64,000 nucleotides of DNA. Origin: Undibacterium_A arcticum. Lineage in GTDB: Bacteria > Pseudomonadota > Gammaproteobacteria > Burkholderiales > Burkholderiaceae_D. Where the stretch lies: assembly GCF_042660705.1 (NCBI RefSeq), contig NZ_JBHSUQ010000001.1; one strand, written 5' to 3'. This document shows positions 55,016 to 64,000 of this stretch, piece after piece. The position numbers and the translations under genes are program-made. Position 1 is the first letter of the stretch. Each line of letters begins with the position of its first letter. The notes below the pieces were generated by a model that saw only the letters and a list, made by a program, of their open reading frames with translations, was not told the DNA's origin and made no database searches.

Positions 55016-55807
55016 CTACTGACGCAAACGCGGCAGCGCGGCGATCGCATTGGCCGAGGTCGCTTGCGCAGCGGCGTCGCTCGTGATGCCGCGCAATTGG
55101 GCCAGCACCTCGCCGATACGCGCGACTTCTTCCGGACTGTTGCTGTCGGGATGACGCCATGCCGGCGATAAATCGGGGGCGTCGGTTTCCAGCACAATCG
55201 CACTTAACGGCAGTTCGCTGGCCAGGCGCCGGATTTGCAAGGCGCGGGTGTACGTCATCGCGCCGCCGAAACCAAGCTTGAATCCGAGATCGATGAACGC
55301 CTGCGCCTGCTGAAAGCTGCCATTGAATGCATGCGCTATGCCACCGGCCACCTTGATGCGACGCAGATGCTTGAGCAAGATGTCCTGTGAACGCCGCACA
55401 TGCAGCAGCACCGGCAAGGTGAATTCGCGCGCCAGCTTCAGTTGTTCGACATAAAAATGTTCCTGCTTTTCCCGCAGCGGGCTTTCATTCAACCCCGGCA
55501 CGAAAAAATCCAGTCCGATTTCACCGATCGCGACGAAACGCGGATCGTCCAGCGCCGCTACGATCGCTGCCCGCAGAACGTTCAGGTCGTCCTCGGATGC
55601 TTGCGGTACATACATCGGGTGAATACCCAGCGCGTAGCAGCAATTCGCATGGCGCCCGGCCAGTGTGCGGACCGCATCGAAATTGGCGCGTTCGATCGCC
55701 GGAATCACGATCTGACTCACGCCCTGCTGTGCCGCGCGCTCGGCGATCGCATCCGCCCGGTCGCCGAATTCGGCCGCGTCAAGATGGCAATGGGTGTCTA
55801 TCCACAT
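55016..55807 (-). CDS. tatD: TatD-family metal-dependent hydrolase
   Basis: The 263-aa TIM-barrel deoxyribonuclease-like enzyme has metal ligands in THCHLD (residues 4-9), EIGLDFF and HAFNGS, and the late ETDAPDLSP. The family has 3'-5' DNase and D-aminoacyl-tRNA deacylase activities in some members. It precedes comEC. A phased half-site element is 80-139 bp upstream of the ATG. Confidence 0.93.
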   Translation of the reverse strand: MWIDTHCHLDAAEFGDRADAIAERAAQQGVSQIVIPAIERANFDAVRTLAGRHANCCYALGIHPMYVPQASEDDLNVLRAAIVAALDDPRFVAIGEIGLDFFVPGLNESPLREKQEHFYVEQLKLAREFTLPVLLHVRRSQDILLKHLRRIKVAGGIAHAFNGSFQQAQAFIDLGFKLGFGGAMTYTRALQIRRLASELPLSAIVLETDAPDLSPAWRHPDSNSPEEVARIGEVLAQLRGITSDAAAQATSANAIAALPRLRQ

Positions 55808-55886
55808 GGGCAGGAAAAATCGGGTTGGCGCCTGGTTGCAATGCCGCTCCAGCCGCGCAGATATTATGAAAATGGCGGTCTTACTG

Positions 55887-55946
55887 GCAGTATAAGTACA
55901 TTTTCCGCTAATTGCGTGCGGAAATAGCCTACGACAAGACCAGTAT
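55887..55946 (+). repeat. Phased half-site element F (53-bp spacing)
   Basis: GCAGTAT at 55887-55893 and CCAGTAT at 55940-55946, starts 53 bp apart. A central hairpin TTTCCGC/GCGGAAA sits in the register of the hairpin of the element at 47922. Columns 30-37 (GTGCGGAA) equal those of the element at 30383. It lies in the gap between lolD and tatD. Confidence 0.65.
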
Positions 55947-56003
55947 ATGATTTAGATCGGATACAAATTTAGATCTGGTACAAGGCTGCAGGCAATCGCA
56001 CGG

Positions 56004-56714
56004 TCACTCGACATAGTCCTGCAGTCCGTCCTCGGTCAGCCGCAAGATGCGGTCGCATCGCCGCGCCAGCGCAATATCGTGGGTAACGATGACAAATGCG
56101 GTGCCCAAGGTGCGCGACAGATCCAGCATCAGGTCGAAAATCTGCTGCGCGGTGGCGCGGTCAAGATTGCCGGTCGGTTCGTCGGCCAGCACGCAGGCCG
56201 GTTGCGTCGCCAGTGCGCGCGCCAGGGCTACGCGCTGGCGCTCGCCACCGGACAGTTCACCCGGCACGTGGGTGACGCGCTGCGCCAGGCCGACCCGGGA
56301 CAGGATTTCATGTGCGCGTTCCTGTGCCTTGGCACGTGGCGTCCGGCGGATCATCAGCGGCATTGCCACGTTGTCCAGCGCCGAAAATTCCGGCAGCAGG
56401 TGATGGAATTGGTAAACGAAACCGAGCGCCACATTGCGTAGATCGCCGCGCGCCTTTTCGTTCAGAGTGGCAAAGTCGCGCCCTTGCAGGCTGACCGTGC
56501 CGCCAGTTGGCGTATCAAGGCCGCCCAGCAAATGCAGCAGGGTCGATTTCCCGGAACCGGAGGCGCCGACAATCGCCACCCGCTCGCCTTTGGCAACGGC
56601 GAAATCGATGCCTGAAAAAACCTTGACCGAATAGCTGCCCTGCGTGAAAGTCTTGCCCAGCCCGCGACAGGACAGCACGATCTCTTCGGCGGAATGTTTG
56701 GACATGTTATTCAT
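56004..56714 (-). CDS. lolD: Lipoprotein-releasing ABC transporter ATPase LolD
   Basis: The 236-aa ATPase powers release of lipoproteins from the inner membrane to LolA. Walker A GASGSGKST, signature LSGGERQRVALA, Walker B VLADEPTGNLD and the His of VTHD are all present. ATG 56714 overlaps the end of the permease gene by 8 bp; ATG 56705 is a close alternative. Intact. Confidence 0.94.
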   Translation of the reverse strand: MNNMSKHSAEEIVLSCRGLGKTFTQGSYSVKVFSGIDFAVAKGERVAIVGASGSGKSTLLHLLGGLDTPTGGTVSLQGRDFATLNEKARGDLRNVALGFVYQFHHLLPEFSALDNVAMPLMIRRTPRAKAQERAHEILSRVGLAQRVTHVPGELSGGERQRVALARALATQPACVLADEPTGNLDRATAQQIFDLMLDLSRTLGTAFVIVTHDIALARRCDRILRLTEDGLQDYVE

Positions 56715-57969
56715 AACGCAGCGCCTCAGCGGGGTTGACGCGCGATGCGGACCAGCTCGGGTACAGCGTCGCAACGAAGGCCAGCACCACCGCAATGCCG
56801 CCGATCTTGAGGACATCGGGCAAGCGCAGGTCAGAAGGCAACTCACTGATCAGATAAATACTTTTAGGCAGAAACTGCACGCCCAACAAATGCTCGATGA
56901 AGGGCACAATCACATCGACATTGAGCGCCACCAGCACGCCAAAACCGATACCGGCGGCTGTGCCGACCAGGCCAACCAATGCGCCCTGGATCATGAAATC
57001 TTCATGATCGATCGTGGTGACGCGCCGAGTGTGCGCAAGATGGCGATATCGGCCTGCTTGTCGGTCACCGTCATCACCAGCGTCGATACCAGATTGAACG
57101 CGGCCACGGCGATGATCAGCGTCAGGATAATGAACATCATCCGTTTTTCGGTCTGCACCGCGGCGAACCAGTTGCTGTTTTGCTGCGACCAGTCGCGAAT
57201 CAGTACGTCCCCGCTCAGTATTTTCGACAAGTCGAACGCGACCTGTGGCGCCCGCTGCATGTCTTCGATCTTCAGCCGCAAGCCGGACGGCGCCTCGATC
57301 TGAAACATTTTTTCGGCATCGTTCAGGTGGATAAAGGCCAGCGAAGAATCGAATTCATAATGGCCCGCCTCAAAAATCCCCACCACGGTGAATTGCTTCA
57401 GCCGGGGAATCACGCCGGCCGGCGTCACCTGCCCCTGCGGCGCCAGCATCGCAACCTTGTCGCCGACACGCGCGTGCATGGCGCGCGCCAGCTCGATACC
57501 GAGAATGATGTTGAACTCGCCGGCTTTCAGGTCGCTCAGCTTGCCTGCGCGCATTTGCCGCGCCACGTCCGACACCTTCGGCTCTTCGTCCGGTAACACG
57601 CCGCGTATCATCGCGCCGCGCAAGGTGTCTTCACGCGTCAGCATCACCTGCGCCTCGACATACGGCGCCGCCCCTTTGACTTCCTTGTCCGTGAAGGCCT
57701 CTTTGGCGGTGGCCTGCCAGTTGTTCATCGCCCCTTGCGCATCGAACACCTCGATATGCGCGAGTACCGACAGCATACGGTCACGCACGTCTTTGGAAAC
57801 CGTTCATCACCGATAGCACCACGATCAGGGCCGCGACGCCCAGAGCGATACCGGCCATTGAGATGAGCGAGATGAATGAAATAAAACTGTTGCGGCCGCT
57901 GCGCTTGCCAGCGCGCGTATAGCGCAGGCCAACCAGCCATTCGAAGGGTAAATTTTTAATTATGCTCAT
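56707..57969 (-). CDS. lolC: Lipoprotein-releasing ABC transporter permease LolC/E (two frameshifts)
   Basis: This inner-membrane permease partners LolD. Four membrane segments (one N-terminal, three C-terminal) frame a large periplasmic domain. Motifs include WLVGLRYTRAGKR, VLSVMNGFQ and the C-terminal SASRVNPAEALRYE. Restored length is about 421 aa. Breaks: three T at 57792-57794 (five restore GFQKDVRDRML) and three A at 56996-56998 (four restore IMKIFMIQGA). ATG 57969 opens MSIIKNLPFEW. Confidence 0.92.
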
Positions 57970-58056
57970 TGATGAGTGACGAATCAGTGACGAAGAAAAG
58001 CACCGTGATTGATATCTGCCTGAAATCAGCACGCCATCTTGCCATACAATCGCGGC

Positions 58057-59136
58057 ATGAGTCATATAGAAATCCTGCTGCCATTCGGCCTGCCGCCCGG
58101 GGAATTGGCTGCCGATCTGATCCGCGAATGCAAAACGCCCAGCCTGGCGATGTTGATCGGGCGCGCTCAAACCGGCAACGCGGCGTCACCGAGCGAGCAA
58201 TTCGACCCATTTTCACGCGTGCTACCGCATGAAATTTGGCTGTCGCGCCAGTTTGGGCTGGAGCATGACGGCCAATCGAGCCCACCGATCGCGCCGGCTG
58301 CGATGCAAGCATTCAACCAGGCGCCGGCCGCCGGCATCTGGTTCATCATCAACCCGGTCCATATCCACTTCGCACGTGATCATCTGGTGCTGACCGATCA
58401 ACGACAATTGCTGCTCAGCGAACAGCAATCATTGGCGCTGTTCGACAGCGCCAAACCCTATTTCGAAGAAGTCGACAAGACTCTGGTGTATGGCAATGCG
58501 CACACCTGGTTCGTGCGCGCCGACGAATGGAACGGGCTACAGACATCGACGCCGGATGCGACCTGCGGCCATAACATCGATATCTGGATGCCGAAAGGCG
58601 CGCATGCACTGGCCTGGCGCAAGCTGCAGAACGAGGTGCAAATGCTGTGGCACAGCCATCCAGTCAATGAGGAGCGCGACGCGCACGGTTTGAAACCGGT
58701 CAATTCCTTGTGGCTGTGGGGCGGCGCGCCGGCCGATCTGACGGTTGGCGCGGTCGGCAGGGCAAACTTCACGGCCACATTCAATCTGTCCGACGACTTC
58801 AGTCCGTACGGCCAGCTGAGCCCTGCCAATCGCACGAATTGCAGCGTCGCCGATCTCATTGCTGCCGCGCCCAAGCACGGGCTGTTGCTACTGGACTCGC
58901 TGATCGGACCGGCGCTGGCCAGTGACTGGGCCACCTGGCTCGATCGCATGCATGACTATGAGACCATATGGTTCGCTCCTTTGCTGGCGACCCTCAAGGC
59001 GCGTCGAGTCGATCGTCTGACGCTGCATTTGAGCCACGGCGGCGCCATCGCCGGCTTTTCCGATACCCGCCGGTCCTTAGGTAAATTCTGGGTTAAACCC
59101 TCACTCTCCAAGCTGGCAACCGTAACCCGATCATGA
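58057..59136 (+). CDS. RpfE-type / phosphoglycerate mutase-like protein
   Basis: The 359-aa cytosolic protein is of a type found next to recJ in Burkholderiales, often named regulatory protein RpfE or cofactor-independent phosphoglycerate mutase-like. Typical segments are IWFIINPVHIHFARDHL, LWHSHPVNEERDAHG and NSLWLWGGG-like NSLWLWGGA. The function is not established. ATG 58057 follows the divergent lolC start region. The stop overlaps recJ by 4 bp. Confidence 0.82.
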   Translation: MSHIEILLPFGLPPGELAADLIRECKTPSLAMLIGRAQTGNAASPSEQFDPFSRVLPHEIWLSRQFGLEHDGQSSPPIAPAAMQAFNQAPAAGIWFIINPVHIHFARDHLVLTDQRQLLLSEQQSLALFDSAKPYFEEVDKTLVYGNAHTWFVRADEWNGLQTSTPDATCGHNIDIWMPKGAHALAWRKLQNEVQMLWHSHPVNEERDAHGLKPVNSLWLWGGAPADLTVGAVGRANFTATFNLSDDFSPYGQLSPANRTNCSVADLIAAAPKHGLLLLDSLIGPALASDWATWLDRMHDYETIWFAPLLATLKARRVDRLTLHLSHGGAIAGFSDTRRSLGKFWVKPSLSKLATVTRS

Positions 59137-60827
59137 CCCGCATTTCCACCCGCCCCTATTCTTTTCATGATTCCGAAATGCTGCGCGAGAACGGCATCCA
59201 TCCGGTGCTGGCGCGCCTGTATGCGGCACGCGGCCTGACCGACATCCAGGATCTGTCGAGTGACCTGGGTGCCCTGATGGCGCCGGCAGGTTTACTACAT
59301 ATCGACGCCGCCGCCAGCTTTTTGGCCGATGCGATCGCCGCGCAAAAAGCACTGGTGATCGTCGCCGACTATGATTGCGACGGTGCGACCGCCTGCGCAG
59401 TAGCGTTGCGCGGGCTGCGTGCGCTGGGCGCCAGGGTCGATTACATCGTGCCGAACCGGTTTGAATACGGTTATGGGTTGACCCCGGAAATCGTCGCGCT
59501 GACCGCCACCGAAAAATCGCCCGACATCATCATCACGGTCGACAACGGCATCGCAAGCATCGACGGCGTGGCCGAAGCGAACCGGCGCGGCATCGAGGTG
59601 GTCGTCACCGACCACCATCTGCCGGCCGACACCCTGCCCGCGGCCCGCGTCATCGTCAATCCGAATCAGCCGGCCTGCGGCTTCCCGAGCAAAAACCTGG
59701 CCGGCGTCGGCGTGATGTTTTATGTATTGCTGGCACTGCGCGCCGAAATGCGCAAACGCGGCATCTTCGACGCCCAGACCCAGCCCAAGCTCGATACGCT
59801 GCTCGATCTGGTCGCGCTCGGCACCGTCGCCGACGTGGTCAAACTCGATGCCAACAACCGGATCCTGGTGGCGCAAGGCTTGAAACGGATGCGCGCCGGC
59901 CGCATGCACGTCGGCATCGCCGCATTGTTCCGGGTCGCGGGACGCGAGGCACGAAGCGCGTCGCCATTCGATCTCGGCTTTGCGGTCGGCCCGCGCCTGA
60001 ATGCGGCCGGCCGTCTGGAAGACATGTCGCTCGGCATCGAATGCCTGACCACCGACGACGAAGGCCGTGCCTGGGCCATCGCGCAGCAACTGAACGAGAT
60101 CAATATCAAGCGGCGCGAAATCGAAGCCGACATGCAGGACACCGCACTGCTCAAACTCGATGCCTTCCAGCCGCAGGACAGTGCGACCATCAGCGTGTTC
60201 GATGACAGCTGGCATCAGGGCGTGATCGGTATCGTCGCTTCCCGCCTGAAAGAAAAGTTCTATCGCCCAACCATTACCTTCGCACCCGGCGCCGATGGCT
60301 GGATCAAGGGCTCCGGCCGTTCGATCCCCGGCTTTCACCTGCGCGACGCGCTCGATCTGGTGTCCAAGCATGCGCCGACCCTGATCGACAAATTCGGCGG
60401 TCATGCGATGGCGGCTGGGCTGACGATACGCGCCGACGCATTCGAGGCATTCAAGACTGCATTCGAGGCGGTCGGGCGCGACTGGCTCAGCCAAAACCAG
60501 CTCGAACGCGTGGTCGAAACGGACGGCGCGCTGGAAGATGCGTTTTACTCAGTCCAGTTCATCGAGCTGCTCGCGTCGCAAGTCTGGGGCCAGGGCTTTC
60601 CACCGCCGCTGTTTTGCGACGAGTTCCGCGTCGTCAGCCAGCGCGTGCTGAAGGAAAGACATCTGAAGCTGGCGCTGGAAAAAAACGGCCAGCGCTACGA
60701 CGCGATCTGGTTCGGTCACGTCGACAGCCTGACCGATCGCGCCCGGGTCGCATTCCGGCTCGACGCCAATGAATTCAACGGGACCACGCGGGTGCAGTTG
60801 CTGGTGGAGCATGCCGAACCGGCGTGA
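59133..60827 (+). CDS. recJ: Single-strand DNA exonuclease RecJ
   Basis: The 564-aa 5'-3' exonuclease serves recombination and mismatch repair. DHH-family motifs: VADYDCDGATA, TVDNGIAS, VVTDHHLPAD and, in the DHHA1 domain, GGHAMAAGL. The ATG overlaps the preceding stop (ATGA), indicating translational coupling. Length is normal and the frame is intact. Confidence 0.95.
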   Translation: MTRISTRPYSFHDSEMLRENGIHPVLARLYAARGLTDIQDLSSDLGALMAPAGLLHIDAAASFLADAIAAQKALVIVADYDCDGATACAVALRGLRALGARVDYIVPNRFEYGYGLTPEIVALTATEKSPDIIITVDNGIASIDGVAEANRRGIEVVVTDHHLPADTLPAARVIVNPNQPACGFPSKNLAGVGVMFYVLLALRAEMRKRGIFDAQTQPKLDTLLDLVALGTVADVVKLDANNRILVAQGLKRMRAGRMHVGIAALFRVAGREARSASPFDLGFAVGPRLNAAGRLEDMSLGIECLTTDDEGRAWAIAQQLNEINIKRREIEADMQDTALLKLDAFQPQDSATISVFDDSWHQGVIGIVASRLKEKFYRPTITFAPGADGWIKGSGRSIPGFHLRDALDLVSKHAPTLIDKFGGHAMAAGLTIRADAFEAFKTAFEAVGRDWLSQNQLERVVETDGALEDAFYSVQFIELLASQVWGQGFPPPLFCDEFRVVSQRVLKERHLKLALEKNGQRYDAIWFGHVDSLTDRARVAFRLDANEFNGTTRVQLLVEHAEPA

Positions 60828-60851
60828 ACCGCGGTGCCACCGTCCCGGCAA

Positions 60852-61196
60852 TCAGGCGCGCCCCGGTTGGTGCGCGGTGGCGGCAGCGCTGTTCACCGCA
60901 CAGTCGATCCTGCCGAAACGGTCAAGCGTTGCCGCGATCAGCCGTGCTATATCCGCCGGTTCGCCGACATCAGCCCGGACGAATAGCACCTGGCCTTGCT
61001 GCGAGCCGCGCGACTGTAGCTCGCGCTCCGCATCCTGTCCCTTCGCCTGATCGCGCGCAGCGATGACGACGCTAGCGCCTCTGCAGGCGAATGCCATCGC
61101 CGTGGCCAGGCCGATGCCTTCCGTGCCGCCCGTGATCAATGCCACCTTGCCCGAAAATTGCGCCAACGAAATATTCTCCAATAAACAAAATGTCTG
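60852..61196 (-). pseudogene. Truncated short-chain dehydrogenase
   Basis: The reading begins around FSGKVALITGGTEGIGLATA, a standard SDR cofactor motif, and proceeds to the NSAA motif, but stops at 60852 after about 110 residues, against about 250 for the family. The catalytic YxxxK half is missing and recJ follows at once on the other strand. The start is uncertain (GTG/ATG between 61160 and 61268). It is probably the remnant of a deleted gene, with the deletion edge next to recJ. Confidence 0.6.
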
Positions 61197-61358
61197 AATT
61201 GCCAAATCATGGCCATGATGACAAGATATTGCCGCTAGCGTCTGCCAGGTTCCGACACATAGCCGCAAGCCGGGCCGGCGGCCAGCGCGCTAGAGCCAAC
61301 ACAATGGATCTGGGCCGTGCAAACCGGGCCGTATAAGCGCGCTATGCGATCGCTCGGG

Positions 61359-61364
61359 TATAAT
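61359..61364 (+). promoter_or_regulatory. Candidate -10 of prfB
   Basis: TATAAT 28 bp upstream of the prfB ATG; no good -35 was found. Confidence 0.4.
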
Positions 61365-61392
61365 CTAGGGTTTGATCGCAGAAGAAACCATC

Positions 61393-62497
61393 ATGGAAGC
61401 AGAACGCCTCAATTCCCTGTCAGCCCTGCTCGCGGACCTCACGGTTCGGGAAGCCGAACTTCGGAGGTATCTTTGACTTCGATCTGAAGTCGGAGAAACT
61501 TGAGCAAGTCAACGCCGAACTGGAAGACCCGACCGTTTGGAATGAACCCAAACGCGCCCAGGATCTCGGCAAGGAAAAGAAATCACTCGAAAATATCGTC
61601 CATTCGCTGACGAAGATCGAAACCGACCTGCGCGATGCCAGCGACCTGTTCGCCATGGCGCGCGAAGAGCAGGATGACGACACGCTGGAGGCGATCGAAG
61701 CCGACGCACAGAACCTGAAATTAATGGTCGAGGGCATGGAGTTTCGGCGGATGTTCAACAATCCGATGGATCCGAACAACTGCTTCATCGATATCCAGGC
61801 CGGCGCCGGCGGCACCGAAGCGCAGGACTGGGCATCGATGTTGCTGCGCCAATACCTGCGCTACTGCGAGCGCAAGGGCTTCAAGGCCGAAATCCTGGAA
61901 CAGTCCGACGGCGAAGTCGCCGGCATCAAGACCGCTACCATCAAGGTCGAGGGTGATTACGCCTACGGCTTCCTGCGCACCGAAACCGGCGTCCATCGGC
62001 TGGTGCGCAAATCGCCGTTCGACTCAGCGAACGGCCGCCATACGTCGTTTTCCAGCCTGTTTGTGTATCCGGAGGTGGATGATTCGATCGAGATCGACAT
62101 CAACCCGGCCGATGTGCGGGTCGATACTTACCGCGCATCCGGCGCTGGCGGCCAGCACATCAACAAGACCGACTCGGCAGTGCGTCTGACGCATGCGCCG
62201 ACCGGTATCGTGGTGCAATGCCAGAACGACCGCAGCCAACACCGCAACCGCGCTGAAGCGTGGGACATGCTGAAAGCGAAGCTGTACGAACTGGAACTGC
62301 GCAACCGGATGAGCGAGCAACAAAAGCTGGAAGACTCCAAGACCGACGTCGGCTGGGGTCACCAGATTCGCTCCTATGTATTGGACCAGTCGCGCATCAA
62401 GGATCTTCGTACCAACTTTGAAATGGGTAATACCAAGGCGGTGCTGGACGGCGATCTGGACGATTTCATTGCGGCCTCGTTAAAGCAAGGCGTGTAA
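61393..62497 (+). CDS. prfB: Peptide chain release factor 2 with programmed +1 frameshift
   Basis: RF2 ends translation at UGA and UAA. Codon 28 is an in-frame TGA (61474-61476) in the classic CTT-TGA-C slip site, with the internal Shine-Dalgarno-like GGAGG at 61463-61467. A +1 shift at CTT continues into the long frame to 62497, giving 367 aa. The GGQ hydrolysis motif (SGAGGQHINK) and an SPF anticodon-like motif (KSPFDSANGRH) are present. Unlike the other frame changes in this window, this one is a genuine, conserved autoregulatory recoding site. Confidence 0.97.
61471..61477 (+). promoter_or_regulatory. RF2 programmed frameshift site
   Basis: CTTTGAC after an upstream GGAGG; low RF2 lets the ribosome slip +1 at CTT instead of terminating at TGA. 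Confidence 0.95.
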
Positions 62498-62571
62498 CAG
62501 CGTGTGATGGCGCCAGCCCAAGTCGCAATCAGCAACTCAGGCGAACACTCAATCGTTACAAGTAGCAGCAA

Positions 62572-62636
62572 GGTGCGCTGTCGGCACCCTGCAGTCTCCG
62601 GTGAGCGAAGATCGGTGCGCATGGCGCACCCTGCAG
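62572..62636. repeat. Pair of REP-like GGTGCGC repeats
   Basis: Two 23-bp units 42 bp apart (62572-62594 and 62614-62636) start GGTGCGC and end CACCCTGCAG. The second has a perfect GGTGCGC-ATG-GCGCACC stem. Similar GGTGCGC...GCGCACCCT repeats are scattered in betaproteobacterial genomes as REP-type elements. Confidence 0.65.
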
Positions 62637-62683
62637 ATCCAGGCTTTGTCGGCGGTACCAGTTAATCAGTGAAAAGGTTTCTT

Positions 62684-64000
62684 ATGTCGGATACATCAAC
62701 AACACCAACAACGCCAACAACACCAACAACGCCAACAACGCCAACGTTAGACGAAAACTCGATCATCGCCGAGCGTCGCGCAAAACTTGCCGCGATCCGT
62801 ACCCAAGGTGTCGCGTTCCCGAACGATTTCCGGCCGCAGCACAAGGCGGCGCAACTGCAGCTGCAATACGGCGCGTTCGAACGTGAAGCGCTGGAAGCCG
62901 TTGCGATGAATGTCGTCGTGGCTGGTCGCATGATGTTGAAACGGGTGATGGGCAAGGCCTCCTTCGCCACCATCCAGGATGCGTCTGGCCCGAAGGCCGA
63001 TGGCCGCATCCAGTTGTATATCACCAGCGAACTGGCCGGCGCCGACGCGCATGACGCGTTCAAGCATTACGACCTGGGCGACATTCTCGGCGCCGAAGGT
63101 ACGCTGTTCATGACCAAGACCGGCGAACTGTCGGTCAAGGTCACGAAGCTGCGCTTGCTCACCAAATCGTTGCGCCCGCTGCCGGACAAGTTCCATGGCC
63201 TGGCGGATCAGGAAACCAAGTATCGTCAGCGTTACGTCGATCTGATCATGAGCGAGGACACTCGCCGCACTTTCAAGGCGCGCACCGCTACGCTGTCGTC
63301 GATCCGCCGATTCATGGAAAAAAACGACTTCCTCGAGGTCGAAACGCCGATGTTGCATGCGATTCCTGGCGGCGCGGCAGCCAAGCCGTTCATCACACAT
63401 CACAACGCGCTCGACATGCAGATGTTCCTGCGTATCGCGCCGGAGCTGTATTTGAAACGCCTGGTGGTCGGCGGATTTGAGCGCGTTTTTGAAGTCAATC
63501 GCAACTTCCGCAATGAGGGCGTATCGCCACGCCACAATCCGGAATTCACGATGATGGAGTTCTACGCGGCCTACACTGATTATCAGTGGCTGATGGACTT
63601 CACCGAAGCGGTCATTCGCCAGGCCGCGATCGATGCACACGGCACCGCGTCGCTGACCTACCAGGGACGCGAGCTCGATCTGTCCAAGCCGTTCCACCGG
63701 CTGACCATCATCGGTGCGATCAACAAATACGCGCCCCACTATACCAATGAGCAACTGCACGACGCAGTATTCCTGAAGGCAGAGCTGGCGAAATTCGGCG
63801 TTAAACCGCACGTGATCTCTGGTCTCGGCGCTCTGCAACTGGCGCTGTTCGAAGAAACCGCCGAAGCGCAATTGTGGGAGCCAACCTATATCGTGGATTA
63901 TCCGGTCGAGGTTTCGCCGCTGGCGCGCGCTTCCGATAGCGTACCGGGAATTACCGAACGCTTCGAATTGTTCATCGTCGGCCGTGAGATCGCCAACGGC
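62684..64000 (+). CDS. lysS: Lysyl-tRNA synthetase (3' end outside window)
   Basis: This class II synthetase charges tRNA-Lys. The first 439 codons are open to the window edge. The OB-fold anticodon-binding part is followed by motif 2 (FEVNRNFRNEGVSPRHNPEFTMMEF, quoted here in parts: RNFRNEG and HNPEFTMMEF). ATG 62684 follows AAAAGG. The N-terminus is unusual: five 9-bp units coding Thr-Thr-Pro (62698-62742). It lies 186 bp downstream of prfB, the standard partner. Confidence 0.95.
   Translation, partial: MSDTSTTPTTPTTPTTPTTPTLDENSIIAERRAKLAAIRTQGVAFPNDFRPQHKAAQLQLQYGAFEREALEAVAMNVVVAGRMMLKRVMGKASFATIQDASGPKADGRIQLYITSELAGADAHDAFKHYDLGDILGAEGTLFMTKTGELSVKVTKLRLLTKSLRPLPDKFHGLADQETKYRQRYVDLIMSEDTRRTFKARTATLSSIRRFMEKNDFLEVETPMLHAIPGGAAAKPFITHHNALDMQMFLRIAPELYLKRLVVGGFERVFEVNRNFRNEGVSPRHNPEFTMMEFYAAYTDYQWLMDFTEAVIRQAAIDAHGTASLTYQGRELDLSKPFHRLTIIGAINKYAPHYTNEQLHDAVFLKAELAKFGVKPHVISGLGALQLALFEETAEAQLWEPTYIVDYPVEVSPLARASDSVPGITERFELFIVGREIANG
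62698..62742 (+). repeat. Five 9-bp repeats within lysS
   Basis: ACAAC(A/G)CCA repeated five times in tandem encodes TTP repeats; gain or loss of units would keep the frame. Confidence 0.85.

Noticed and set aside
61393..61476. prfB as another sequencing-error frameshift
   Set aside because: The CTTTGAC site with an upstream GGAGG at codon 28 is the conserved RF2 recoding site.

Overview
The window is chromosomal DNA from a Gram-negative betaproteobacterium, most likely order Burkholderiales and probably family Oxalobacteraceae. This is inferred from the rRNA and protein sequences as I recognise them and from typical Burkholderiales gene blocks: pyrG-kdsA-eno-ftsB, lolC-lolD-tatD-comEC, dapA-bamC, prfB-lysS. 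I could not run a 16S comparison, so the genus is open.

Layout. 1-2.9 kb: a DUF1415 gene cut by the window edge, malate synthase A and a type II haloacid dehalogenase. 3.1-6.7 kb: a LysR regulator split by a complete IS21-family insertion with a 7-bp target duplication. 6.7-8.8 kb: a cold-shock protein, a 3-hydroxybutyrate dehydrogenase-like SDR and an acylphosphatase. 9.1-14.9 kb: a full rRNA operon on the minus strand (16S, tRNA-Ile, tRNA-Ala, 23S, 5S). 15.0-17.2 kb: an acyl-homoserine-lactone quorum-sensing locus (luxI, an RsaM-like/DUF4902 regulator, luxR) with two matching lux boxes. 17.6-24.6 kb: mutS, an exported protein, slyD, a JmjC-type ribosomal oxygenase and an Ala-rich lipoprotein. 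24.7-31.1 kb: a long minus-strand run (YciO-like protein, site-2 protease, trpS, methyltransferase, dapA, bamC, MBL hydrolase). 31.2-42.5 kb: htpX, a PHP phosphatase, a TPR-GGDEF diguanylate cyclase, a hydrolase, an acyl-CoA synthetase, an unusual uracil-DNA glycosylase, uvrB, an aromatic aminotransferase and tRNA-Asn. 43-46 kb: small envelope proteins, gamma-carbonic anhydrase and Hsp33. 46-50.6 kb: ftsB, eno, kdsA, pyrG. 50.7-58 kb: an LpxR-like lipid A deacylase, a hydrolase, comEC, tatD, lolD, lolC. 58-64 kb: an RpfE-type protein, recJ, an SDR remnant, prfB with its programmed frameshift, and the 5' part of lysS.

Two window-wide patterns stand out. First, six intergenic elements share a pair of direct 7-bp half-sites (GGAGTAT, or [GC]CAGTAT) whose starts are exactly 53 bp apart (four elements) or exactly 64 bp apart (two elements). 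These distances equal about five and six helical turns. Some internal columns are also conserved, and the elements lie in both orientations and in both promoter-containing and convergent gaps. I know of no described element that matches. Second, 19 genes, including essential ones (trpS, pyrG, kdsA, dapA, lolC), carry small frameshifts, nearly all 1-2 bases lost from short A/T or C runs. This looks like uncorrected sequencing error rather than gene decay, so most of these genes are annotated as one CDS spanning the lesion.
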